A stretch of 64,000 nt of DNA, taken from Atrichornis clamosus (taxonomy: Eukaryota > Chordata > Aves > Passeriformes > Menuridae). Every line of letters starts with the position of its first letter. Position 1 is the stretch's first letter. The notes under the pieces are model-generated. The model worked only from the letters and a program-made list of their open reading frames with translations, was not told the origin of the DNA and did no database searches. The stretch covers positions 1 to 64,000 of the forward strand of contig WBMZ01008655.1 in assembly GCA_013400975.1 (NCBI GenBank), read 5' to 3'. The position numbers were made by a program, and so were the translations under genes. Shown piece after piece: positions 1 through 12,400 of the stretch.

Positions 1-150
1 TCCCTCGGCGGCGGCGGCCGAGCCCCGCCCGCGCCCGGGCTGGGAGCGCGGGCGGCGGGAAACGGCGTGGGAGCCGCGCAGGCACCGGGTCACACGGAGG
101 GGCCAGCCTGCGGGCTGCGCGGCTGGGGTCATCGTGCACAGGAGATCCTT
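1..150. promoter_or_regulatory. CpG-rich patch at window edge
   Basis: Very GC-rich and dense in CpG for about 140 bases, then the composition falls to the AT-rich background. It looks like the edge of a CpG island or a GC-rich first exon. A possible splice donor (CC|GTGAGA) lies at about 150. Only 176 bases separate it from an interior ITGA2 exon, so it is not the expected place for the ITGA2 promoter. It may be an internal promoter or a contig-edge or mis-join artefact. Nothing in the window decides between these. Confidence 0.5.
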
Positions 151-326
151 TCCGTGAGAAAGGCTGTGAAAGGGGTTACACTGGCTCGGGGGATTTGGCC
201 TGATAACCCAAGAGGGCTCCCCTGATCCTGTACGGCTGTAGTCTTGCTTATGGCGGGTTTGTATATAGATACGGTGAGACAGGTATTTGTTATTTTTATA
301 GTTTCTTTTTGCTGTTATTTTTTAAG

Positions 327-441
327 ACTTGCGGTCCCTTGTGGGCACAGCAGTGTGGAAGACAATACTATGCAACAGGAGTTTGTTCGGAAATCAGTCC
401 AAGTTTCCAGATCCTAAGAAGCTTTTCTCCTGCTGTTCAAA
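327..441 (+). CDS. ITGA2: ITGA2 exon (human exon 5 equivalent)
   Basis: Follows a T-rich tract and AG; reads TCGPLWAQQCGRQYY onward, the cysteine-bearing segment of the propeller just before the I domain. Donor GTAAGG; ends one base into a codon. Confidence 0.93.
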
Positions 442-3400
442 GTAAGGCAACGTGCAAAACATATTCAATTAAAGAAACCAAAACAAACGCGTTAAACAAA
501 ATCAAGATACATTATGTTGGGGACTGTTGATTTTGATTTATTAGAAAATGTGTCAAAAGCAAAGTCCTGTGGTTGATACGTAAGGACTGACAAATTGTCA
601 TCCAGTGCTGATGTGGATATAGATCTTAATTGCCTGTATTCAGAGGCATTGCACTAGTGCAGGCTCAAAATCTGCCTATGCTTCTATTGAGTCCTCATTT
701 GGCAAAGCCTTCTGATCTGAAGTGTTGCCTGTGTGAGACCTAAACATGCAATTCTGGATTTAGCTGATGAGTACATTGAGACTGCAAGTGCATTTAATGT
801 CCACTTCTTATTTTTGTTTTAGGGTGCTCCTCTGTTATAGATGTTGTGGTGGTTTGTGATGAGTCAAACAGCATTTATCCCTGGGATGCAGTGCGGGCAT
901 TTTTGAAAAAATTTGTACAAGGCTTAGACATAGGCCTTAACAAGACCCAGGTAAGTAAAGACATTTGAGAAAGACAAAAAACAACCAAACCAACCACTTC
1001 TAAAGGAAACCAAGTATTATTTAGCATAACTACAGTACCTGCCCCAAAGCCACAGATTATGCAGTTACCCTATTCAGTGTTGGGGATTTTATCTCATGAT
1101 TAGCCTATTTCAAAAGTGATTAGTAATTTGATCCAAAATACAAACCAACTGATATAGAAGTCTAGGTTATACCTAGGGGAGTCAGATCTCTTTCATGCAT
1201 TAGGTGTAAAAGTAGTTGAAATATAGCCTTTGGGGATGTGATAAAAGTAGAACAGATTTTTAATGGGCTCTTCATATAGCTCTTACTTTCCAACTGCTGC
1301 ATCTTTAAAACAGAAGCTTTTCCTGCTGGGTTAGTCACTGATCTTTGAGGGTTTTTTCCCTTTGATTTGATGATGATAAGGAAAATTTTATTGCACTTCT
1401 TGTTTTAAACATCTTGTGTCTTTACAGTTTTCCATAAACAGTTCTGGGAACAAAGACTGGGGCACTGGAAATCTCTCTCCCAAAGACTGCCTTCTTCCTT
1501 GGGCTACTTTGGAAGTGAGGTGCTTAAAAGCTAGGCTTCCTGCTCAGTTCTTTCTGAACCTCACCTCTGGCATCTTTTTTTTTTTTTTTCATTTTAAATG
1601 TACATCTTATCATATGTCTTTAGCTTCACCTATATTAAAAATAAATAGGGCTTGCAGTGCTGTGAAGTAACTAACCTTTAGGACTTCCTGAGAAGAGATC
1701 AGACTGAGGTTCTGACAGCTTGTAGAATTTTTGCTGTTTTCTCATTTTTCCCAGAGCTCCTTGTATTACTGCTATCCATCAGCTCCACCAGCAGTAACCA
1801 AGCAAATATTTAATGTCTGCTATTTCTGTTTGCAGTAACATATTGTAATCCATAATAAATGATATAAACTGCAAGAGCATTTTAGCTTTCTTTGCTCTTC
1901 AAACGTGTTAATATTAATTGGTTTTGTATGTGTTGAAAGAAAATTGTGCATCAGCAGACCTTTTACACCAACCTGATACAGAAGTAAGCATCATGATTCT
2001 ATGTAACTAACTGCAACGTGTGATAATCTAACATATATTTTTTATTGCATAGGTGGGTTTAATTCAGTATGCTAATGATCCCCGTGTAGTCTTCAACCTT
2101 AACACGTATCAAACAAAGGATGAGGTTGTTAAAGCAATGGAGAGAACGCATCAGAAGGGAGGAGATCTCACGAATACTTTTAAAGCCATTGACAATGCAA
2201 GGTGAGACATTGATGACTACTGAGCAACTATCGCAACGTACCTTACATGGCAATGAGAACATCCTGATTTTCATTCCCATGGGAAGTATGCTCAGGGGGT
2301 GTTGAGTAGGTTCCCAGCACTAGTCATAATCCTTCAGGTACATTTACAGTGTCCCGTGCAGAATGGTACAGGAGTATGTACGCTAGAATTGTTGAAAACC
2401 ATCTTGTTAACCATTGGTTTAAACTCTAATTCTGGTACCCGCAGAATTGCGTTTTCTTTCACAGATCTCTAAATATGACAGTGCATCAAATACAGTGAAC
2501 AAGGTTTTAGGAAAGATACAAAACCATTGAAAGAAATAAAGTTTATCCAGGGATTCAGTAGGCCCAGTAATACTAGTGTTTGCAGATCAGGCTTTGGTTG
2601 ATTGCAGATAAAATAAAACCTCTTGTCTGTTGTCAGTTTGTCACTGCAGCACCATCAGTGCAAAAAATAAGGAAAACTTAAAACAGTGTTCTGTGACTGA
2701 ATATTTATACAAACCAGGTCTGTTTCTCAACAGGAAGATGGTGTTTTGATGTCGAATCAAGTACAGAACACTAGGCCAAAATACATGCTGAATCAAATGG
2801 ACTTGAGAATTTTGTTTAGGAACAGGCTCAGCCTTCAATGGAGTCAGTATTTGCAGTAGTATTGAGGAGCCTGTATAATTCCACTTTTGTCTGAGTTTGG
2901 TGATTCCAGTTCATGGTGTCATAAAACTGTACTAGTTCTGCTAAAACCCTCTTTTTGTTTTGAAATATATGCACAAAAAAATACTGTTTTTCCTGGAATT
3001 TACATTTCTATCAGAAACACCATCCAGTCCTTCCAATCCTACCTTTTCTTTTCGTACTTCTTTGATTGAATTTCTTATGGCTGTTTGAGCTGTGGTTTGA
3101 GAAGAAGGAATCAGGAGCATTCTTGAAAGTTCTTACAGCAGATTGATAATTTCCAAAGGAGCATGCCCTACAGAAGCACGTTGTTCTAATTCAGTGATGG
3201 GTATATTCATGACAGCATATGTAGTGGATTCCATCCTTTATAGCTTGACGTGTGCTAAACCCAATGTTTTATAACAGGCAGTATGCCTTCTCACCTGAAT
3301 CGGGAGGACGTCCGACTGCCACAAAGGTGATGGTTGTTGTGACAGATGGGGAATCACATGATGGCTCCAATTTGAAAACAGTGATAGGGAAATGCAATGA

Positions 3401-6400
3401 AGACAATATAACCAGATTTGGCATTGCTGTAAGTAATACTAAATTTATACATTACTGCATTTTTAAGAGATTGTTTCTGCTGTGTATGTATGAAACTGCA
3501 TGTTGTGTACATTAGATGTATATAATGTATGCATTGTCACACTGGTGAGACTGAAACAAAGTCAAATTAATCCTATGAACTGGTGAAATATTGGTCTTTT
3601 TACTGACTGAAAAAGCAAGACTAGTATTGCCTGAGCAACTTCAGTGAGTTTTCTCCTTTGCTGTGGTTTATGTATTTTTTCTATATGAATGGTCCCTTGC
3701 ATAGGAGTACAGTCTTATAAGCAATTCAGTAATATGAGTAAATGTAATTTTTTTAATATGTAGACTATTTGTTTAAATAGCACAGAAGGAAATGGAGTGG
3801 CACTATAATTTCTTTCACTCTTATTTTGCTGTTTGTTTCGGTTTTTTACACAAGGTTTTGGGATACTTAATCAGGCATGAACTTGATACTAAAAACTTAA
3901 TTAAAGAAATCAAGGGAATTGCTAGTCATCCAACAGAAAAGTATTTCTTCAATGTGTCATCTGAGGCTGCACTACTGGAAGAAGCAGGAACCCTTGGAGA
4001 GCGCATTTTTAGTATAGAAGGTAAAATACTCTACGTCTCTGAAAAATTATATCAGATTCTCCCAGCTGATGAACTAAGGATTTTATTTAGCTTCAACTTA
4101 GTGCAGTATTATGAAAAGGAGGGGCAGCTGTAGCTGCAGGCTGCTCCCTGCTCACTGACCAGGAGAGCTGCAGTCTGCACAGGTGTTTCCCCCAGCTACT
4201 TTATTCCTAATAAGCCTGAGCCTCAAGTTCATGTCTGCATTTTGTGGAAAACATTCCCCAATTGGGGAAAACTTTTATCATTTCATGGACTTCAGACATG
4301 GGGGCTTGTCCATATGCAACTAAATGTACTTGGAGCTATTACTACCAGAAGAATAAAGGTATCTTTATGCTTGTGGGCTTCACCTGTGTGAATCCTAAGC
4401 AACTGTAAATTTAAAAACCCCCAAACCAGAAGACTCATTTACTGATTACAGAACTGAAAATGCAATTTGTGTAGTGCCTACCAGGCTCCATCCCTAGCAT
4501 TACCCACACTCGTGTGTATTGTTCAGAGGAAGGTGTTGCAGAGGTGACTCGAAGGCACTTTGTCCAGCAGATTTTAAGGCAGATATTAAGTTAAATTCAG
4601 ACCTTGCTTTGGAAATGCGTAACCTGCCCTCAGTACTCCCTAAGGAGTTTATTAGGACTGCCACCTTCCTGTGCTCAGGATTAAATCCTCCCTTCTCTCT
4701 TGCCTCCATTTGTTCTTTACTAGGCCCATGCTGCTACTCAAAGCAAGGAAATAGGTTGAGTTCCCTGTCTTGAGTTTTTCTGACTACTCCCACTGAATTC
4801 TCATCCATCTACCTTAGCAAGTGAATGCCACAGTATTTTTCAAGGCAATTGCAACTGTTTTTGGAAGTCCTATATGAAAATAAACATTCATATTCTATTC
4901 GAAAGTTGTGAATATACAGTTATTAAAGCTGCTAATTTCAGTGCTAATTATTAATGCTTCCTAGGAAACACAAAAAGAGATTAGCCGCAGTGCCAACACT
5001 GTGCAAACTGATTCAAACCACCTTTATCATCATCTTCTGCCCATTTTCTTGGAAGAGACTTATAGCATGGCTTATGGCCTCATCTTACCAATTTGCCATT
5101 AAATCCTCCAAATTTTCTACAGTTTATCAGCTCTATTTTCCAATGTTTGTAAATGCTTTAGCCAGATTGGTGGATATATACAGTCTCTTTATACCTAAAC
5201 TCAGAGGCAGCAGTCTGGATCTTGTGTGGTTATATAGGGTTAATCATGTACACATGTCTGTTTTACCAGGTACAGATCAAGGTGATACGTTCCAAATGGA
5301 AATGTCACAGGTGGGCTTCAGTGCATATTACTCACAAAAAAAGGTATGTGAGTTTAATTATTTAATGATATGAATAGATGTAAGTATGTAGACATGAGTG
5401 CAACAAAACAAAAATAAAGCATAATGTTTAATTTTAAGATCTTTTTGCAAGCAGGAGAATGTCAAACTATCCTTTTAAACTTTTTTCTACTTGAATATAT
5501 ATTAATAAGTAAAGTTGAATAACAGTTTATTTCATGTAATGATTTTGAGATGTTTTAATGCAATTATTTCAGTGATTTCTGAGTTCATGTAGCAGGAAAA
5601 ATTATTTCCTCCATGTTTGTATCTTGGAGTTGAATAACTATACTGTAAAGTCGGTAGGCAATCACCAAAATATAAATAAATCAAGGCTTAAAATAATTTC
5701 TCTATTAATTATAAAGTTATTAATATTTGCTTAAAGCATATTTCACTTAAAAATTAGAAAGAACAAAAAATCAGATATATTTTAATGCTAATCAGTTTCA
5801 AGGTTATATTTACCAAATAGATTATCTTTGTAAACTTGAAGTGCAGTTCAGTAGCCTTCAACTGAAAATGCAAGAAGGTTGCTTCTTTCTCATGGCCCTT
5901 AGAGATGAATGAAATAATTTTTTAAAAGTCCTTTGTATTTGCACAAATTAAGATTTTAAATTACAAAGCACTTGATGCTAAGAAATGGCAAGAAAATGAG
6001 AAACATTTTGGCATTTATCCATGAAAATTACACATCCAGTTTTATTGCAGTTTTCTGTAACAGTATCTCAATTTAGTGAAGCATTTTAATAACTTGAATA
6101 AACTAAACTATGTTTGTTTTCTGTATACAAGTCTAAGATTAAGTATTTCTGTTATTCTGTCTAATAAGTCATGTTAATTTGGATTTTAGATTTAACTGCT
6201 CTCTGAAGAGCATCTCCTTACAAACAGAATTTAATTCCGTATCTATTTCCCTCAGTTTTTGTGTGCTGTCATTGGCACTTTTGTTGTCAGGAAGGGGGTC
6301 TTTAGCTTTTTCTTACAGCTGCATTTCTGTGATCCTCAGTCTTCTGAGGATCATGAGTGCATAAATTCATGGGCTTAGCAAGCCCAACCCCAGGGTGGAC

Positions 6401-9400
6401 AGGCTTAGGAAATTATAACAGTGTTTAAATAAACCCATTTTATCATGAGTTGCAGTGCCGTGGGAACTAAAGCAGTCACTTATCCTCTTGCAGTAGAAGG
6501 GTGATAATCCCTCTTAATAGGGCAGTAAAGTCCTGCACCTAAGTGGTAACTATAAGCAGCTCCACTCGACTGCCTGCGGTCTTTAGTTTGCATCGGTGCC
6601 TTAAACACAGAGATGTAGGAAATTGTACGTGGTAGCTTCAGCTTTGCACACACTTTTTCTAAATTGGGCAATTCTAAAATATTGACTTCTATTTCTTAAA
6701 GGATGTTCTGCTGCTGGGTGCTGTTGGGGCCTATGACTGGAGTGGAACAGTAGTTCAGGAGTCTTCAGACAGAGTCACCACCTTTCCAAGCCATGTGTTT
6801 GAGAAGATTCTACAGGACAGAAATCATAGCTCATATCTAGGTAAGGGGCTGAAATACAAATCTGGAAATGTATGAAACCTTGATTAAGATATTAAAGAAG
6901 TTGGGGAATTCTCCCCTGGCCAGATTCCTGTTACGAACTGATTTGAGAGTATGAAAAGAATTTTCAGTCGAAAAATATTTTTTTTACTGATCAACAATTA
7001 ATTGAATGAAAACGTTACTGTGTTTTAAAATTCTACTCATATCGAAGTGGTAAGCTGAAAGAAAAATCAGTCTTTGCATTGCTGTGGTTTAACCCCAGTC
7101 AGCAACTAAGCAGCAGGCAGCCACTCAGTTACTTGAAGAGAGGGAGGATGTGGGAGAGTCAGAACAGCAGAAGCGAGTGAACTCGTGTGTTGAGACAGAG
7201 AGAGTTCATTAGGGAAAGTGAAAGTCATGCATGCAAGCAAAGCAAAACAAGGGATTTATTCACCACTTCCCATGAGCAGGCAGGTGTTCAGACACCCCCA
7301 GGACAGCGGGGCTCCATCACACACAACTGTGACCTGGAAGGACAAACACCATCACTCTAAACATCTCCTCCTTCTTCCTCCAGCTCTATACGCTAAGCAT
7401 GTCACCATGTGGGATGGAGTATCCCTGTGGTCAGCTGGGGGCAGCTGTCCTGGCTGTGTCCCCTCCCACCTTCTTGTGCCCCCAGTAACTAAAACATCCC
7501 TGTGTTATCAACACTGTTTCCAGCATAAATCCAAATCACAACTCCATACCAGCTGCTCTGGAGAAAATTAACTGTATTCCAGCCAAAACCAGCACAGTCA
7601 CAGAGGCATAATAAGTCATGGGATTTGAAAAGGCTGCTTAGTGGATCATACTGATAATTATGAGTCCCTTCTGTTGCAATATTTATATGTTCTTCCATGT
7701 GCATGAGAAGCTGCTTGACTTTCTGTTGTTTCATATGTGCTTGCTGTTTCCTTAGCCTTTTCCAGTTCGGTTTATAGTTTTAGAATATTGCTCCCATTTA
7801 ATAGAGATCTTACTTAAAATCTCCATATGTATATTTGACATGTTTTTGCAACCCAATAAAGCCAGTCAGTCTGTATTCTCCATTCATTGAAATGTCTTCT
7901 GCAAACCTTCAACGTGCCTGCTCTGGCAATTCATCCCTGAATAATGCTACTACATTAAGCACCTATGACTTTCTTATTCTTGAAGTTATTTAATAAGATG
8001 CTATTTTTGCAACTAATTTACTCTTCTTTTCCTATGGCTCAGCGTTACTTGCATGCAACAAAATTAGTAAATCTAAACCCAACCTAAGGAGCAGTAACTC
8101 TTTTTCATATGTGACCTCTTCAGACTTTGTCTTACTTTCTTTTTATAAAAACTTTTAAAAGCTCACATCATTTCCTTTCTCTACAAGGCAGTTTTAGTAT
8201 ATTTACTTTAATCTTTTTGGAGCAGACAATGTTGTTGCTTTTTCTATCCCTTCATTTCGCTCCCACTTTCTGTCCTCCAGTAGGAGCTCTCCCTACCAGC
8301 TCTCTCTCACCAGCTTGGGGCAGCACAGATTAAAGGGCTGCTAGAACATCACAGCTTGCTCGATTGGCCCCTGTTGTGCTCTGCACCCCCTCACTTCAAA
8401 TGATTGTATTCTGTATTTATTAGGAAGGTGTGTATTTAACTTGAAGGATAAAATCTTGTTTTGTTGTTTTGTTGAACTTCCAGTCACAAAAGTTGTTCTC
8501 ACCTTAGAAAAACAGCATCTAAACAAAAATCTGAATTAGACTGGCAATATATAAAGATCAAGGCATAATCCTTTTAGACTGTTCTCCTCATATTGTTCTG
8601 CAGCTTGCTAAAGATGTGCATATTCTGTTTGATCACTGGCATTTTGTTCTTCAGTTTAACTAGAATCATCCTTTATAAAGGATGACTTTGTTTTCTTCAG
8701 TTGAAATAAATGTGCAGTAACTAAACCACAGAAATGTAAAGTATGTGCTAATGCTAGATTTATACTGCTCATACATGTTTAAAATATTTGCAGGTATTAA
8801 ATGATGTTTTCTGAAAGCAAATAAATGTTAGAATAATGGTAATGAGGATTAAAATGTTCAAAGAAGTTCAATCAACCCTTCAGCTGACAAGCTGTTAATG
8901 TAGCCTGTTCTATTCAGACAAAGCACTGGGCTGTGGTTTAGCAAACTGTGGGAAAATGTGCTGCAAACTTTGCAGAATCTAGGTGTTCCTCCCTAGTTTG
9001 AAGACTGGTCCAAATGTTTATCTCATGTTTCTCTTTATTTCTTTTTTCCAAGGGTACTCTTTACACTTTTTTTTCCTATCTCCTCCATAAGCATAACATT
9101 TTTGTGGTCTGTGTTTTACTGAATAGGCTAAACTGTTGTCCATGTTATTCTGTAAACCTGCTTCAACTTGATCTGTGTGTCATTGTTCTCCCCAGAAGAG
9201 TATCGCAAATTTTATGCATATGTGACAGCACAGCTTCCCATCTGGAATCATCATTCTCTGTGATTCACATACTAGATTGACTCAGCCTCTGTGCCTTTAT
9301 GGATAACCAACTGAAGAATTATAATTGATGGTCTCTCACACATGTTAAATGTTGACTTCTATCCCCAGGTTATTCTGTTGCTGTTCTCTCAACTATGAGC

Positions 9401-12400
9401 TCTGTCTATTTTGTTGCTGGTGCACCAAGATCCAATTACACTGGCAGAGTGGTGGTTTATGATGTTGACAGTGATGGTAATATTGCAATTGTGCAGTCAC
9501 AGAGAGGCGAGCAGGCAAGTATATTTTGGTCATGAATACAGACCTTCAGGAATCTATTTTTATTGACCCAGCAGTAAATTGCATTTGTTTTGAAAATTCC
9601 TCTTTCTTTCAAAGCATTTAGAATGCACTTGAACTTTTCTCTGCCATTAGACTATTTCAAGGAGGTTAACTGTAACTCTTAAACAGTATTTTAGGAAGTC
9701 ATCCAATTGGTGGTAAAAGATAATCTACAAATCTAACTAATGTATCCTGTCAGCAATTCAAATTGGGAGAGACTCAGTGAACTCTGCTCTGCCTGAGAAG
9801 TTGTGAAGTAGATGACATCAAAAGACACCAGGATCTCAATCTCATCTGGAAGCTCAACCTCTTTTTCTCTATTTGGAAAAGGGCAGTGAGTTTAGACAGT
9901 TTTGGTATCATCTGTAGGACAAATCTGAGAGCAGATCAAAGGTTGGGTAATTTCAAGTGCAGAGTTACAAAAAACGTATACATCCCATAGCTTACTGTCT
10001 GTTGGCATTTGTATTGCTGAGTGGCAAAGCCACAGCAGCAGCTACAGGACAGAAACAGAGAAACATGGTAAGAATATGATTCTTCAAACACAGGAGTAAG
10101 TTACATAGTAATTTCATTAATCAGCAGGTGATTTCATTCAGTAGTATTGGAATATTACTGGATGTGTTTTCTGAATCAGGTGCTAAAACGTGTTATGCAA
10201 AACCCACACATAGAGATGACCCATTTACTACTGATTTCAGATTGGCTCCTACTTTGGTAGTGTGGTGTGTTCAGTGGATGTCAACAGGGATTCTGTAACA
10301 GATGTGCTGCTTGTGGGTGCACCAATGTTTATGAATGACCTGAAGAAAGAAGAAGGGAGAGTATACATGTTTTCCATCACAAAGGTAAGAATGGCTCAAG
10401 CCAGCATTGCTTTAGGCTAGCTTCTTTCAAATCAGACTGGCCACATGCATGCTAAAAGGCCTTCGGCCTCTCCAGGTCCTCTGAGTCACTATTTAGTGAA
10501 TCTTTTTGAAATGTTAGAAATATTTCAGTGACTTCGTTTTAACAAGAAACAGAGCATGTGCTTTTCCTGGGATGTGGCTTAGGGCAGGGATGAATGCTGC
10601 CAAGGCTACCTGGTTAGAGGACTGCATGTGGAGGCCTTTCCAGTGCTGCCTCATGTGTTCCGCTTTTCAGTAGCAGCTGCAAACTTTCCCCAGAACTGCT
10701 TGTGCACGTAATCTGGGAATTAGCCAGCTGGAACAGACCAAAATGGAGCCAACAAGCAAGGCCGTAGCTAAGCACTATTAGTGGTAGGGGCCTGCTGCTC
10801 TCCGTGTCTCCCAGGTCCTGGTGTCAGGCAATGTGCTTTATGCTAGAATGGCATGGGATTGAAAATATCTCTGAAAAACCAGCTAAAGACTTTTGCAAAT
10901 TAATTTGCCATTTATTCATGTGTTCTTGAGTGTGTTCAATGCATGACAGTATTCCCAAAGCAGTTCTAAGAAATGCTCTTCTACCAGTTTTCTGCATAGT
11001 TTCATAGGCTCTGAGACTGGAGGATTCCTATAACTCTTGTTGTCCCCTCTATTCAGTAAAGCTGTGTTGTTTGGTGCTTGACTGACGGTGCTTTTTATTC
11101 AGACGTGTAGTGGGTGTTTTCAGAATATCTGTATTAACCGTCCTGAGCCCTCTGGCACTTTTGAACAGTCTTTCAATCACTGGATAGGTGTCTGCAAAGC
11201 AAATTATTATCTGCCATCCGTCACAGAAAACAGACCATGGCCTCTTTACTAGGTAAATTGCAATCAAATAAATAGAGAGGAAGAACCATACTGTTCAGCA
11301 GCATCTCAGTCAGACCATCCTTAAGCAACAGGAAACTACCCTAAAGCAATTTCAAGGCCAGTGCAGGAGCTGAAAATGATACTGCTGGCAGCCAACATTG
11401 GTCTTTGTACCACTGGTATTAGACATGAAATATGAAAGAGAAGAAAAATGAAAGGATTTTTATTTTCTCAGCTTTTGTAAACCAAACAAATTGGAAGACG
11501 ATCTTATAACTTTTAGTTGTTGTCAAATGTCAAGTTTAAAATTATTGAAATGTTAAGAATAATGAAAGATTGAAAAAAATTTTTTTAAGAATGTGGATTT
11601 GTGCAAGTTGTCCACATTGCGCAAGTAGTACTTTTGTAGTCATTTTTAATAAATAACTTGACTGTTATTTCTAAAATTTTAAGCATGTGATAACTGAGGT
11701 TAGAAGTGAGAACACTATTTGCCAGAGTTGCATTTAATCTAGTGTAAATGGGATTATTTAGCTATGAAGATCTCCAGTCTTTCTTCATTGGCATTGGAGA
11801 GGTCAGGAGTTTACCATTTGGACACATGTTTTTTGCATTAGTTTAGTAAGGAAATTCCATTTCTGTTTCAAAGAATTATGTCCAGTTACATAATTTCCAT
11901 TCCCTCTGCATAAAAACCGGTAATACAAAACTGGAAACTATATTTTTCAATGTATTGTGAAACTTTCAGAACAGTCAGATGAGGACAGTGAGAGCATTTA
12001 AGCTTCATACATATGGTTATATTTGCTGTTAGTACTTTGCATAGCATGCTTTGATTTTGCTGTGTAATTCTTGCCAAGACTTTGAGACATAATGCAAACT
12101 GAATGGGCAAGACAATGGGGAAGGAATTCAGTGTTGAGCTGTCCAAGGGGAATGTACTGGAAAACAGAAACAAAAAACAATGCACATAGATATTGCTCCT
12201 ATGTTTGGTGCAATGATAGCTGTGTCTTTGCTTTTTCTTCTTTTTCAATTTTTAAAGAGAATTTTGGATCAACAAGAACTCTTGGAAGGTCCACAGGGGT
12301 CAGAAAATGCACGCTTTGGATCAGCAATCGCAGCACTTGCAGACATTGATTTGGATGGCTTTAATGATGTTGTAATAGGTGCACCACTGGAAAACCAAAA

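Noticed and set aside
4021..4133. Read-through extension of the ITGA2 I-domain exon
   Set aside because: The frame past 4020 is intronic; GTAAAA donor at 4021 and homology place the exon end there.
7080..7596. Complete endogenous retrovirus
   Set aside because: Only LTR sequence is present; no gag, pol or env remnants flank either LTR copy in the window.
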